Assembly: GCF_020405205.1 (NCBI RefSeq)
Contig: NZ_CP084469.1
Location: 2,170,001-2,234,000 of the forward strand
Length of the DNA stretch: 64,000 nucleotides
DNA from: Natrinema salinisoli
GTDB taxonomy: Archaea > Halobacteriota > Halobacteria > Halobacteriales > Natrialbaceae
Direction of reading: 5' to 3'
Shown in pieces: positions 52,619 through 62,201 of this stretch (positions are counted from its first letter, which is position 1; the number at the start of each line of letters is the position of its first letter). A program made the position numbers and the translations under genes. The notes below the pieces were generated by a model. It did no database searches. It had not been told where the DNA came from and saw only the letters and a program-made list of their open reading frames with translations.

Positions 52619-53671
52619 ATGAACCGCGAGTCCCTCCTGGCCGTTGCGACGCTCGTGGTCGTGATCGGTGCGGTCACGACCCTCGCCCTCGCCGGGGCCG
52701 TGTCCGACCCCGCCGACTCCGAGACGGCGGCCGACGTCGAGCCCACCGGTCACGTGTCGCTGACGGAGATCACGATCAGTGCCGACGAGGTTACCGGTGG
52801 TACCGCCACACTCGCCGTCGATACGCACCTCGCGCACCGCGGCGACCCCGCCGAGAACGTGACCGTCGTCCACCGGGCGACCGACACGAAGACCGGCCTC
52901 GTGGAGAACACCACGAAACGCGCGGTCCAGACGATGGACGACGACGCCGAGGTCGTCGTCTCGGATCGGCTCTCGATCCCCCGGGAGAGCAGTTACGAGA
53001 TCGAGACGTTCGTCTATCGGGACGGAACGCGGACCGAGTCGGCCAGCCGCTCCGTCGACGGCGTCGATGCGCTGACGCCCGCTTATGCCGATACTGACGT
53101 CGAGTTCCACCGCTTCGGAGGCAGCGCCGGCGGGAGTCTCGCCGACGTCCCGGCGATCGGCTACTCCATCGCGTCGACGACCGACGACACGGCGACGCTG
53201 GAGGTCGACAGCTACCTCACGAATACGGGCGACGACACCGAATCCGATCTCGAACTCGAGGTGAGCGCTCGCCAGTCGGGTTCGAACGTCGTCGCCGACA
53301 CCGCGACCGTCGACCTCTCGGCGATCGAGCCCGGGAAGACCGCGTTGCCGACGGTCGAACTCGAGGTTCCCCAGGAGTACGACTACTACCTGGACGCGGT
53401 GCTCTGGCGGGACGGCACCATCGTCGGCACGAACCGCGCGGTCGCCAACCTCGGGCCGGGTTCGCTGTCCGTCGACGAAACGGCCAGCGACGGCGGACTC
53501 GAGGTGAGCGACTTCGAGGGCGGTTCGGATCGGCGGGCGGACGACGGCGCGGCAGGTGACGATTCCGAAGATAGCGGGGCCTCGAGCGCCGACGGAACAC
53601 CCGGCTTCGGCGTCGGCGTCGCCGTCGCTGCACTGCTCGCGACACTCGCGCTCGCACGGAGGTACCAATGA
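52619..53671 (+). CDS. DUF7490-like surface protein with PGF-CTERM sorting signal
   Basis: A 350-residue exported protein: N-terminal signal helix (LLAVATLVVVIGAVTTLAL), two similar beta-rich domains (about 45-145 and 155-280), a Ser/Asp/Gly-rich stalk and a C-terminal TPGFGVGVAVAALLATLALARRYQ-like tripartite signal with the PGF motif, recognised by archaeosortase A. The protein should be cut and lipid-anchored on the cell surface. Its stop overlaps the next gene (ATGA). Confidence 0.85.
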   Translation: MNRESLLAVATLVVVIGAVTTLALAGAVSDPADSETAADVEPTGHVSLTEITISADEVTGGTATLAVDTHLAHRGDPAENVTVVHRATDTKTGLVENTTKRAVQTMDDDAEVVVSDRLSIPRESSYEIETFVYRDGTRTESASRSVDGVDALTPAYADTDVEFHRFGGSAGGSLADVPAIGYSIASTTDDTATLEVDSYLTNTGDDTESDLELEVSARQSGSNVVADTATVDLSAIEPGKTALPTVELEVPQEYDYYLDAVLWRDGTIVGTNRAVANLGPGSLSVDETASDGGLEVSDFEGGSDRRADDGAAGDDSEDSGASSADGTPGFGVGVAVAALLATLALARRYQ

Positions 53672-54048
53672 CTGATACACCCACATCGACACCGACGGAG
53701 ACCGAGACGACGACCGACATCGAGGACGGATGGACGACCGACCAGCCGGACCAGCAGGAGGAAGAGGAGACGACATCGACACCAACCGGGTCGAACGTCA
53801 CCGCTGGGATCGATCCCCGCTCCGAGACGATTCGCCGCTATCTCGCCTGGGGCGGACTCGGTATCTGCTCGCTGCTGGCCGTCTTCGCGCTGATCCAGTT
53901 TTACGGAAGCGTCGGCGCGACCATCGACCTCTGGGTCGATCCAAAGTACCAGCCGATCATCCGCGCCGCGTTCAACCTCGCGGTCCTGCTGACGTCCCTG
54001 ATCGGCGTGTCGCTGCTGGTCCGAGAGCTGAGCGGCCAGGGCGACTGA
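53668..54048 (+). CDS. Two-helix membrane protein, partner of the PGF-CTERM protein
   Basis: A 126-residue protein with a Thr/Glu-rich hydrophilic N-terminus (about 1-55, many TPT/TET units) and two helices (YLAWGGLGICSLLAVFALI, AAFNLAVLLTSLIGVSLLV). It overlaps the surface-protein gene by 4 bp, so the two are coupled. No known function; it resembles haloarchaeal DUF8060-like small proteins. Confidence 0.72.
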   Translation: MTDTPTSTPTETETTTDIEDGWTTDQPDQQEEEETTSTPTGSNVTAGIDPRSETIRRYLAWGGLGICSLLAVFALIQFYGSVGATIDLWVDPKYQPIIRAAFNLAVLLTSLIGVSLLVRELSGQGD

Positions 54049-54157
54049 CCGTCGCGAGGCTCCATCCCACTGCGGTTCGATCGCCGTCGCTCGAGTCGCG
54101 GACGGCTTCTGCCGACGAGTGACGAAAAAACGGACGAGGGACGCGGATGGAGGGCAG

Positions 54158-55306
54158 TTACCGGTCTTCCAGCGGGACGAACTCCTGATCCTGCGGGCCG
54201 GTGTAGCGGGCTCGCGGGCGGATCAGGCGGTTGTCCTCCTGGTACTCGAGGACGTGAGCGATCCAGCCGCCGACGCGGCTCATGGCGAAGATGGGCGTGT
54301 ACATGTCGATCGGGATGCCGAGCTGGTAGTAGACCGAGCCGGAGTAGAAGTCGACGTTCGGGGCGATCCCCTTCTCGACTAAGCCCTTCTCCTCGGTGAG
54401 GAACTGTTCGATGGTGGTCGTGTAGTTGTACCACTTGTCCTCGCCGTTCTCGGCGAGTTCCTTGCTGCGCTCCTGGAGGATCGCCGCGCGGGGGTCTTTG
54501 ACGTTGTAGACGCGGTGGCCGAAGCCGGGGATGCGCCGGCCTTCGGCGGTCGCCTGCTCGACCCACTCGCGGTGGTCCAGCCCGCTCTCGTCGATCTCGA
54601 TGAGGACCTCCATGACGTCCTGATTCGCGCCGCCGTGGAGCGGCCCCGAGAGGGCGCTGATGCCGCCGGTCACGGCGCTGTAGATGTCGGCCATCGTCGA
54701 GCCGATGACCATCGAGGTGAACGTCGACGCGTTCAGCCCGTGGTCGGCGTGCAGGATCAGGGCCTGATCGAAGGTTTCGGCGGCGATGTCGTCGGGCTCC
54801 TCGCCGGTCAGCATGTAGAGGAAGTTGGCAGCGAGACCGAGATCGGGGTTGGGATCGACCGGCTCCTCGCCGAGTCGGTAGCGCTCGAAGGCCGCGAGCG
54901 CGGTCGGGATCTTGGCCGTGATGCGACGCCCCTTCCGGAGCGTCGCGTCGAGATCCTCGGGATCGGCGTCGTCTTCGGGTTCGTAGGCCGAGAACATCGA
55001 GACGGCAGTCCGGAGGGCAGCCATCGGCCGCTCGTCGGCGTCGGCGAGTTTCTCCATCGTCTCGAGCACGTCGGCGTCGACCTCGCGCTCGTCCATGAGC
55101 GCGTCGGTAAACGGCTCGAGCTCGTCCTCGGTCGGGAGGTGACCGTGCCAGAGCAGGTACAGCACTTCCTCGTAGCTCGCCCCGCGAGCCAGATCCTCGA
55201 TCGTGTAGCCGCGGTAGATCAGTCGACCGGCGTCACCGTCGATCGAGCTGAGCTCCGATTCGGCAACCAACACGCCCTCGAGCCCTTTCTTGAGGTCGTC
55301 AGACAT
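54158..55306 (-). CDS. citZ: Citrate synthase
   Basis: A 382-residue citrate synthase, the first enzyme of the citric-acid cycle. The catalytic residues are in HADHGLNAST, SGPLHGGAN and GFGHRVY. N-terminus MSDDLKKGLEGVLVAESELS at 55306 is typical; the frame continues upstream. A TATA-like ATAATACTTTT about 30 bp before the ATG (minus strand near 55343-55333) suggests a near-leaderless mRNA. Confidence 0.95.
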   Translation of the reverse strand: MSDDLKKGLEGVLVAESELSSIDGDAGRLIYRGYTIEDLARGASYEEVLYLLWHGHLPTEDELEPFTDALMDEREVDADVLETMEKLADADERPMAALRTAVSMFSAYEPEDDADPEDLDATLRKGRRITAKIPTALAAFERYRLGEEPVDPNPDLGLAANFLYMLTGEEPDDIAAETFDQALILHADHGLNASTFTSMVIGSTMADIYSAVTGGISALSGPLHGGANQDVMEVLIEIDESGLDHREWVEQATAEGRRIPGFGHRVYNVKDPRAAILQERSKELAENGEDKWYNYTTTIEQFLTEEKGLVEKGIAPNVDFYSGSVYYQLGIPIDMYTPIFAMSRVGGWIAHVLEYQEDNRLIRPRARYTGPQDQEFVPLEDR

Positions 55307-55657
55307 AGTCGTGGATTTCGGACGCCAATGGAAAAGTATTATCGTTTGGCCGGTGCCGCCGGTCGGCACATTAGATGTGTTTGTTTTGCCGCTATCTCGA
55401 ACACGTACGGGTGGTATTTTGCCGTTCAAACGAACACATAGTCAGTCGATACCCGGGCCAGTTACTGTAATCGTTTTTCGTTGAGATTCACTCGGATACG
55501 GTATCCGGTTGGAAGACCGAACGGACGCTGCGAGCGCCTCGTATTGAAACCCGAGAAAACGCCGGCGAGGAAAACGGTGCGGCGGACTCCGTGCTGGCCG
55601 CACTCGCGCCGTCCGCCGCCACTCTTTTTGAACCACTTCGCCAAGAGCGACCGGGTG
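55307..55657. other. Divergent intergenic region between citrate synthase and the MFS gene
   Basis: About 350 bp, with a citrate synthase promoter at its left end. No coding region is convincing; the open frames are extensions of neighbours. An AT-rich segment near 55478-55490 (GTTTTTCGTTGAG) may serve the rightward gene. Nothing else is seen. Confidence 0.5.
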
Positions 55658-56863
55658 ATGGATCGGTCCTACTGGCGAACGGTGTCGCTCGTCACGACGT
55701 GGCAGATCTCCGCGAGCATCTGTTATTACGCGGTCTTCGCCGCGACGCCGTTCTTTCGCGACGCGTTCGGACTCTCCCGGTTTTCGGTCGGACTCGTGGT
55801 CACCACGCTCACCCTCGGCTACGCGCTCTTTCTGCTACCGTTCGGGGCGTTGACCGACCGATTCGGCGAACGACTGACGCTGACGCTCGGTCTCGTCGGC
55901 CTCGCGACGGGGACGCTCCTCGTCGCGGGAGCGCCGACGTACGCGCTGTTGCTCGCAGCAGTGTTCGTCCTGGGGTCCATGTACGGAACTGCGATCCCCG
56001 GGACGAACAAGGCGGTCTTCGATGCCATCGACCCGGGCCGCCAGAACTTCGCGATGGGGATCAAGCAGGTCGGGGTGACCGGCGGAAGCGGTATCAGCGC
56101 GCTCCTGGTCACCGGCCTCGCGGGGCTCCTCTTCTGGCAGGCCGGTTTTCTCGTCGCCGCCGGCGTCGGTATCACCGTCGCCATTGGCTTCTACCTGCTC
56201 TATGCGAGCGACAGCGACGGTGACGCCGCCGACTACCCCGATTTCCGAGCGCTGCTCTCGAACCGGCCGTACGTCGTGTTGGCGACCGCCGGACTTTTTC
56301 TCGGCGCAGCCCTGTTCACGACGACCGGGTACACCGTGCTGTACGTCGAGGAGTCGATCGGGGCGTCCGTCGGGTTCGCCGGCGTCGTCCTCGCGCTCGT
56401 CCAACTGTTCGGCAGCGTCGGCCGCGTACTGACCGGCTGGCTGAGCGACGTCCTGCCCGGCGAACCCCGCGTCAGAATCGGGTTACTGCTCGTCGCGCAG
56501 TCGCTGGGCAGCGCCGTCATGTTCGTCGTCGTCGCCTCGACGACCACCGAACTCGGTGCCGCGATCGCGTTCTCGGCCCTCGGCTTCTTCGTCCTCGGCT
56601 ACACCGGCGTCTACTACTCCGTCATGGCGACGCTCGTCCGGGCCGACGAGATGGGCGGTGCCACCGCAGGCGGCCAGCTCGCGCTCACCAGCGGCGCACT
56701 CGTCGCCCCGCCGACGTTCGGCTACCTCGCCGATACGGTCGGCTACCGCGGCTCCTGGCTCTTCCTGGCCGCCGTCGTGACGATCGCGGCCGGCCTCCTG
56801 ATCCAGGTCGTTCGGACGCAGCCGACCGTCGCAGACCCCGCCGCAGCCGAAACCGAAACGTAA
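55658..56863 (+). CDS. Major facilitator superfamily transporter
   Basis: A 401-residue, twelve-helix MFS permease. The loop 2-3 signature is GALTDRFGERLTLTLG, and GWLSDVLPGEPRVRIG repeats it in the second half. The helix ending GSMYGTAIPGTNKAVFDAIDPGRQNFAMGIKQ resembles the NarK/CynX-like and anion/organic acid groups. Substrate unknown. The ATG at 55658 is chosen as the first before helix 1; the open frame extends up without membrane features. Confidence 0.87.
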   Translation: MDRSYWRTVSLVTTWQISASICYYAVFAATPFFRDAFGLSRFSVGLVVTTLTLGYALFLLPFGALTDRFGERLTLTLGLVGLATGTLLVAGAPTYALLLAAVFVLGSMYGTAIPGTNKAVFDAIDPGRQNFAMGIKQVGVTGGSGISALLVTGLAGLLFWQAGFLVAAGVGITVAIGFYLLYASDSDGDAADYPDFRALLSNRPYVVLATAGLFLGAALFTTTGYTVLYVEESIGASVGFAGVVLALVQLFGSVGRVLTGWLSDVLPGEPRVRIGLLLVAQSLGSAVMFVVVASTTTELGAAIAFSALGFFVLGYTGVYYSVMATLVRADEMGGATAGGQLALTSGALVAPPTFGYLADTVGYRGSWLFLAAVVTIAAGLLIQVVRTQPTVADPAAAETET

Positions 56864-56900
56864 CGATCGCAGCGGTAACTCCCGCCGCGTCTTCGGTGCG

Positions 56901-57275
56901 TTACTCGAGTTCTTCGACCAGTTCGACGACGTAGCCGTCCGGATCCTCGACGAACGCGACGCGAACCCCGAGGTCGGCCATCGTCGTCGGCTCGGTGTGG
57001 ACCGCCGGATCCTCCCGTTCGACCAGCCGCTCGAAGGTCTCGTCGGTACTGTCGACGCCGACCGCGACGTGAGCCATCGATCCCGAATCGATTTCCGGCC
57101 CGCCCTCGGGGTCGTACTTGAACTGGAACTCGCCGTGTTCCCCGCCGATGTACACGTTTTCGACGCCGTCGTCGGCGGTGAACGACCAGTTTTCGTCCAG
57201 TCCGAGCGCGTCGATGTAGAACTCGCGCGTCCGCTCGAGGTCCGATACCCACAGGGCCGTGTGAATGACGTCCAT
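56901..57275 (-). CDS. VOC (glyoxalase/dioxygenase-fold) protein
   Basis: A 124-residue protein with two beta-alpha-beta-beta-beta units: MDVIHTALWVSDLERTREFY at the start, HVAVGVDSTDETFERL, and FVEDPDGYVVELVEEL at the end. Metal ligands fit H5 (IHTALWV), H68 (MAHVAVGV) and E near 120 (VELVEEL). It is annotated as lactoylglutathione lyase-like in many genomes; the real substrate is not known. Confidence 0.88.
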   Translation of the reverse strand: MDVIHTALWVSDLERTREFYIDALGLDENWSFTADDGVENVYIGGEHGEFQFKYDPEGGPEIDSGSMAHVAVGVDSTDETFERLVEREDPAVHTEPTTMADLGVRVAFVEDPDGYVVELVEELE

Positions 57276-57380
57276 GGCCTGTAAAGAACGCCGGCCGTCA
57301 AAGGGCTACTGGCACGGCTCGAGGAGAGTGCGATTCGAAGGGGCTCGTTCGGTCCGGTGTCGTCGCGACGGCGCGGCTCG

Positions 57381-58067
57381 CTACTGGCGTCGGTCGTCTT
57401 CGAGAATCGCGTCCATCAGCTTCGTCTGGGCGGCCGCCAGATGTTCGGTGAACGTCGACCTGGCGACGCCGAGTTCGTCGGCGACGTCCGTCGCGTTCGC
57501 ACCCTTGGGATAGTCGAAGTAGCCCATCTCGTGGGCCGTCTCGAGGATCTCCCGTTGTCTGCTCGTGAGTTCGTCCCTGTCGACGACGACCGGATCGGCC
57601 GAGCTATCCTCGTGATCCTGTGAGAGTTCCTCGACGATGACGCCGTCGAAGTACGCGCGCAGTTCGTCGACGATCTCGGCGATTTCGGCCAGCTCGAGCG
57701 TGCGAAAGGAGAGGAGCAGCGAGCCGTTCTGGGCACGGACCGACGAGAGCGGGGTTCCCGTTCGCTCGATGATTTCGCAGGCGCAGTCGGCCGTGCCATC
57801 GCGTTCGAATCGGTAGATCGACTCCCGGTCGTTGGACTGGACCGGCGTCAACTCGACGTCGTACTCCCCCTCGATCGAGGCGTCGGCGGAGACGCCGAAC
57901 TCCTCGACGACCGTTCCGTCCGCCGTCGTCTGCGACGACCGAGAGACGGAGTCGACCGGTTCGTCGGCACGCGCGGAGACGTCGGCCACCGGACAGTCCC
58001 CCGGTTCGTCGACGACGACCGTTGCACGAAAGTCCGTCATATCGGTCCGTACGATGACACGCAGCAT
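57381..58067 (-). CDS. Bat-type HTH_10 transcription regulator
   Basis: A 228-residue regulator. The N-terminal 150 residues form the variable sensor part with DCACEIIERTGTPLSSVRAQNG. The HTH_10 domain starts at LTSRQREILETAHEMGYFDYPKG and contains LGVARSTFTEHLAAAQTKLMD. The ATG at 58067 gives MLRVIVRTDMTDFRA; an alternative at 58040 (MTDFRATVVV) is equally possible. It is transcribed in parallel with, and downstream of, the sulfite reductase pair. Confidence 0.85.
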   Translation of the reverse strand: MLRVIVRTDMTDFRATVVVDEPGDCPVADVSARADEPVDSVSRSSQTTADGTVVEEFGVSADASIEGEYDVELTPVQSNDRESIYRFERDGTADCACEIIERTGTPLSSVRAQNGSLLLSFRTLELAEIAEIVDELRAYFDGVIVEELSQDHEDSSADPVVVDRDELTSRQREILETAHEMGYFDYPKGANATDVADELGVARSTFTEHLAAAQTKLMDAILEDDRRQ

Positions 58068-58170
58068 AACAGGGGGCGAGAATTCCCGCCGGATGAAAAT
58101 TCTTCACACGGGTGGCGCACCGATCAGCGGACCGCCGACGGGAGCGGTACGACAGGCCTCCGCCGGTCCC

Positions 58171-59415
58171 TCAACACCACTCCTCGTACTGGTGGACGCG
58201 GGCCGGGTTCAGCGGTTCTGGCTCGCGATCCGTCCCGTCGTACGCCTCGCGGTGCTCCTCGTACGAGATCCCAACGGGCTCCTCGGGGTCGAACTTCCGC
58301 GGGAGGATCGATTCCGCGTGTCGGCGGTTCCAGTCAGCCAGCTTCTCGAGGGCCGCCGGGCGATCGATCGCCGTCGTCTCGAGCTCGGTCGCGGCCTGCG
58401 TCCACGCGGCGTCGCCGGTCTCAGTGCGGACGATCGCGGTCGTATACCCGTCCTCGCTGCCGACGTTGCCGACGCTGATGTCGGCCGCGTCGCCGACGAA
58501 GTCCGCGCACTCGTCGCAGCCGCGCAGTCCCGCCGCGTCGAACGTGTCGACGTCCGCCTCGAGGAGCGTCTCGCCGGTGTCGTCGACCGCACGGAGCCGT
58601 CCTTCGCTGATGTCGAGCGTCTCGACGGCCGCGGGATCGACGTCGAACGACTCGAGGCGCGAGAGCAGGCGGCTGTGCTCGAAGCTACGGGTACACATCA
58701 GGGCGAGCGTGAGCGCGATGGGGTCGGCCGGCTCGTGGTCGTAGCGGTCGAGCGCGGTGGCTCCCTGGATCATACACGGAGTACCGACCAGCGCGAGGTC
58801 CGGATCGTCGGACTCGATATCGCCCTCCGCGAGCAGCGTCTCGATCTGGCCCAGCCCCATCGTCTGATTGTAGATGCTGCCGCCGGCCGCGAGCAGGTCC
58901 TCGCGGGAGGTCGCCAGGAACGCCTCGCCGCGGAGCGGTTCGTCCTCGCGCTCTCGGGCGACGATCGCCCCGTCCAGCTCGCCGGCCTCGATCAGTTCCG
59001 CGAGAAGCGCGGTCACGACGCCGCCGTCCTGACCGGTAGCCGCGGCTTCCTCGTCCGCCCGCGCGGCGTAGGTGGCCGGCTCCTCGAGCCCGCGTTCCTC
59101 CCGCGCGAGCTCGAGGTGACGCTCGTATCGAAGCCCGCTGCGGGGACAGAAGTCCCAGCAGCGCGAGCAACCGGTACACATCTTGACGAGGGTGGGTCGC
59201 CCCTCGTCCTCGTCGATGCCGATCGAGTCGGAGGGACAGGCGGCGACACAGGAGGCACACTGGATACAGCGGTCGGCCTCGATGACGGCCTCGTCCAGAT
59301 CGCGGAACCAGATCTTGCCGGGGGCTTCGGCGACGTCGCGGTCCTGCTCGCGCGGATCGTTACCGACGCCCTTGACGCCCTGCTGAGGGACGCCCGGCTT
59401 GTGTGTACCGCTCAT
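58171..59415 (-). CDS. FrhB/FpoF-like F420H2 dehydrogenase subunit with two 4Fe-4S clusters
   Basis: A 414-residue iron-sulfur flavoprotein. The N-terminal part has two ferredoxin motifs, C50-C53-C56-C60 (CIQCASCVAAC) and C80-C83-C86-C90 (CTGCSRCWDFC). The FrhB domains follow with VGTPCMIQG and GCDECADFVGD cysteines. FrhB-type subunits oxidise F420H2 and pass electrons to iron-sulfur centres. It begins directly after the stop of the siroheme reductase gene, with GGAGGTGA 5 bp before its ATG, so it is probably that enzyme's electron-input subunit. Confidence 0.88.
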   Translation of the reverse strand: MSGTHKPGVPQQGVKGVGNDPREQDRDVAEAPGKIWFRDLDEAVIEADRCIQCASCVAACPSDSIGIDEDEGRPTLVKMCTGCSRCWDFCPRSGLRYERHLELAREERGLEEPATYAARADEEAAATGQDGGVVTALLAELIEAGELDGAIVAREREDEPLRGEAFLATSREDLLAAGGSIYNQTMGLGQIETLLAEGDIESDDPDLALVGTPCMIQGATALDRYDHEPADPIALTLALMCTRSFEHSRLLSRLESFDVDPAAVETLDISEGRLRAVDDTGETLLEADVDTFDAAGLRGCDECADFVGDAADISVGNVGSEDGYTTAIVRTETGDAAWTQAATELETTAIDRPAALEKLADWNRRHAESILPRKFDPEEPVGISYEEHREAYDGTDREPEPLNPARVHQYEEWC

Positions 59416-61821
59416 TCAGCTCACCTCCGTGCCGATCGCGGGCGGGTCGCGCGCCGGCCGGTCCGTGACGATCTCCCGGAGATCCGCGTTCGACGTGCGG
59501 CGAGTCCACTCGGTGAACGACTCGCCGGGCTCGCTGTCGGCGTCGTAGGCGCGCATCGTCGCTTTGACGACCCCAGGGACGTCGTCGATCGGGATCTTCC
59601 CGACGAGCCAGTCGATGAACTCGTCGTTCCCGAGGTCGCCGCCCAGACCGAGGTCGGCCGCGCGCCCGGCGTCGTAATCGTCGCGGTAGACCTCCCCCCG
59701 CAGGCCGAAATCGCCCAGCTGCGGTTGCGCACAGGACGCCGAACAGCCCGACATGTGGATCCGGATCGCCTCGTGATCGTCGGCGATCCCGGCCGCCTCG
59801 GCCCAGTCGTCCAACTCGCGGGCCCACCTGATCGCCCGGTTCTTCGTCTCGATGATCCCGTAGTTACAGAACTCCCGCCCCGTGCAGGTGACGATCCCGC
59901 GCGTGAACGGCCCCGGATCGGGGCTGTACCGCTCGAGGAGCGGGTCCTCGAGAATCGCTTCGAGGCCGTCGTCGGTCAGATGCGGCACGAGGACGTTCTG
60001 GTTCGGCGTCAGGCGCAGTTCGCCGTCGCCGAAGTCGTCGCTCAGGCCGGCGAGGGCGGCGAACTCGTCACCGCCCATTCGGCCCGTCGGGACGTTCAGA
60101 CCCACGTACGAGCGGCCGTCGGCTTGCTCGTGGACGCCGACGTGGTCGCCCCGGTAGTCCATCGTCAGGGTCTCGTCGGGTTCGACGAACGCGAAGTCGG
60201 CGTAGGACTCGAGTTCCTCGCGGAACCCCTCGGGGCCGAACTCGGCGACGAGGAAGCGCAGGCGGTTGACCGCGGTGTCGAGGTAGCTGCCGTGGTCCAC
60301 GAACAGGTCGGCCATCGCGGCAACGAGGTCGTCGACCTGATCGGGTTCGACGAACAGATCGATGTCGCTCGCGACGCGGGGACCGTCGGAGAGCCCGCCA
60401 CCGACTCGCGCGACGAACCCCTCGCGGCCGTCTTTCCGGGCGGGCGTCAGTCCGAGATCCTGGATGCCCGAGCGGGCGCAGTCCTCGTGACAGCCCGTCA
60501 CGCTGACCTTGAACTTCCGGGGGAGGTTCGCGTAGTGTCGATCGCCGAGGAATCGCTGACTCACCCGTTCGACGACGGGTTGGATATCGACGGTTTCGTC
60601 GGGATCCAGTCCGGCGGCCGGGCAGCCCACCACGTTGCGCACCGAGTTCCCGCAGGCCTGCATCGTCGAGAGCCCGACCGCGTCGTAGCGGTCCCAGATT
60701 TCGGCGATGTCCTCGATTTCGATCCAGTGCATCTGGACGTCCTGGCGCGTCGTCACGTCGAGGTAGCCGTCGCCGAAGACGGGGTTCTGGTCGGGTCCGC
60801 CGTACGCCTCCGGAGCGCGGGCGAAGTCGTCGGCCACCTCGCCGATGGTACGAGCCTGTTCGGCAGTGAGGATACCGCCGGGAGCGCGGGTCCGTAGCAT
60901 GAAGTATCCCCGCTGCTTCTGGTGGTAGAGCCCGATCAGCTTCAGCCGACCGAGCACGTCCTCCCCCAGGTCGTCGACCATCGCCTCGAAGCCGCCGTTG
61001 TCCGCGTAGTGGCGGACCTGCGCCTGCAATTCGACGGGGTCCCACTCGGGCGCTTCGGCGCGCACCCAGTCGGTCAGGCTCCCCTCGTAGAACGAGACGT
61101 CCTCGTAACCCAGGTGTCGGAGGGTGACGAACGTGTGACTGAGCCGTCGCGCCGTGTTGCAGTAGAGGACGATCCGTTCGTCGGGCGTGAGCCCGCGCTC
61201 GGCGAGCAGTTCCTCGAGCGTCGCTTCGTCTCTGAGTCGGCCCTCCTCGAGCAGGTCCTCCCAGTCGAGGTGGACGGCACCCGGAACCCGCGACTGCTCG
61301 TACTCGGCGGCGGTACGGGTGTCGACCACGACGGCGTCGCCCTCGACGGCGGCTTCGACCGTCTCGCGGTCGGCGATCGGGGCGTCCGCTCGTAGCTTCG
61401 CTTCATAGGGAGTCGGATCGGGAGACGGACGGTCCGTGCTGAGCGATCCGTCCTCGCCGTCGCGCCACGCCTCGAGGCCGCCATCGAGCAGCGAGAGGCG
61501 GCCCTCGTGGCCGTAGACGAGGGCGGTCAGCAGAAACCGAGCCGCGAGCGCGCCGCCGTCATCGCCGTAGGCGACCACGGTGTCGTCGCGCTCGATGCCG
61601 GCCGCGGACAGGAGGGCCGCGAAGTCGTCGGCGGTCGGAAGTTTGCCGTCGGCGACGCTGCTCGGATCCCGAAACCGATCGGCCGGGACGTTGACCGCAC
61701 CCGGAAGGTGTCCCAGTTCTTCGTAGTCGCGTTCCTCGCGGACGTCGACGACGACCACGGACTCCGCGTCGCAGTGGGCCTCGAGCCACGACGGCGAGAC
61801 GATGTCGAGCTCGGTACTCAC
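59416..61821 (-). CDS. Fusion of two rhodanese domains with a siroheme sulfite/nitrite reductase
   Basis: An 801-residue fusion. Rhodanese 1 (about 5-130) lacks the catalytic Cys (VVAYGDDGG), rhodanese 2 (about 150-260) has C221 in LYCNTARRLS. From about 265 on it is a ferredoxin-type sulfite/nitrite reductase: TTRQDVQMHWIE, LSTMQACGNSVRNVVGCP and the 4Fe-4S/siroheme cysteines C646-x5-C652 and C693-x3-C697. Separate proteins usually hold these modules. With the FrhB-like partner it suggests F420H2-driven reduction of sulfite, possibly from sulfane sulfur handled by the rhodanese. Nitrite cannot be excluded. Confidence 0.9.
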   Translation of the reverse strand: MSTELDIVSPSWLEAHCDAESVVVVDVREERDYEELGHLPGAVNVPADRFRDPSSVADGKLPTADDFAALLSAAGIERDDTVVAYGDDGGALAARFLLTALVYGHEGRLSLLDGGLEAWRDGEDGSLSTDRPSPDPTPYEAKLRADAPIADRETVEAAVEGDAVVVDTRTAAEYEQSRVPGAVHLDWEDLLEEGRLRDEATLEELLAERGLTPDERIVLYCNTARRLSHTFVTLRHLGYEDVSFYEGSLTDWVRAEAPEWDPVELQAQVRHYADNGGFEAMVDDLGEDVLGRLKLIGLYHQKQRGYFMLRTRAPGGILTAEQARTIGEVADDFARAPEAYGGPDQNPVFGDGYLDVTTRQDVQMHWIEIEDIAEIWDRYDAVGLSTMQACGNSVRNVVGCPAAGLDPDETVDIQPVVERVSQRFLGDRHYANLPRKFKVSVTGCHEDCARSGIQDLGLTPARKDGREGFVARVGGGLSDGPRVASDIDLFVEPDQVDDLVAAMADLFVDHGSYLDTAVNRLRFLVAEFGPEGFREELESYADFAFVEPDETLTMDYRGDHVGVHEQADGRSYVGLNVPTGRMGGDEFAALAGLSDDFGDGELRLTPNQNVLVPHLTDDGLEAILEDPLLERYSPDPGPFTRGIVTCTGREFCNYGIIETKNRAIRWARELDDWAEAAGIADDHEAIRIHMSGCSASCAQPQLGDFGLRGEVYRDDYDAGRAADLGLGGDLGNDEFIDWLVGKIPIDDVPGVVKATMRAYDADSEPGESFTEWTRRTSNADLREIVTDRPARDPPAIGTEVS

Positions 61822-62201
61822 GGGCGATCACCCGCGTCGTGATGGTCGGTATCCCAGTCCAATCGCGGCTCGAGCGGAACCCGACTCCCGCTACTCTGTC
61901 GGATATCCGATACTGTCTCGGTCATATCGTAGCTGGCGATAGTGACCGAGACCCCTTTCAGCTACGCGTACGGGTAAGCAGTACCGTAGCTCCCGAACGA
62001 CGGCAGGCGGCCGTCGGCGTTGGTGACAATCTATTTACCCTTCGTATGGACCGCCTTTATTCGTCGCTCGAGACGGAACGAACCGCTGGGAGGTCCTGAC
62101 GGGAGAACAGCTGCTGACGGGGATCGTCGGGGAATACGGCAACAAATTCCGGAGAAACGGCGAACCGGAAGCAACGCCGACGGTCGTGGTACCACGACCC
62201 T
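61822..62201. other. Intergenic region upstream of the sulfite reductase operon and second csp gene
   Basis: About 380 bp, without a credible gene. A TATTTACCC stretch near 62032 and T-rich DNA follow. It must contain the promoter of the leftward siroheme reductase operon, though no clear TATA box stands out close to 61821. The csp promoter begins at 62202. Confidence 0.5.
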
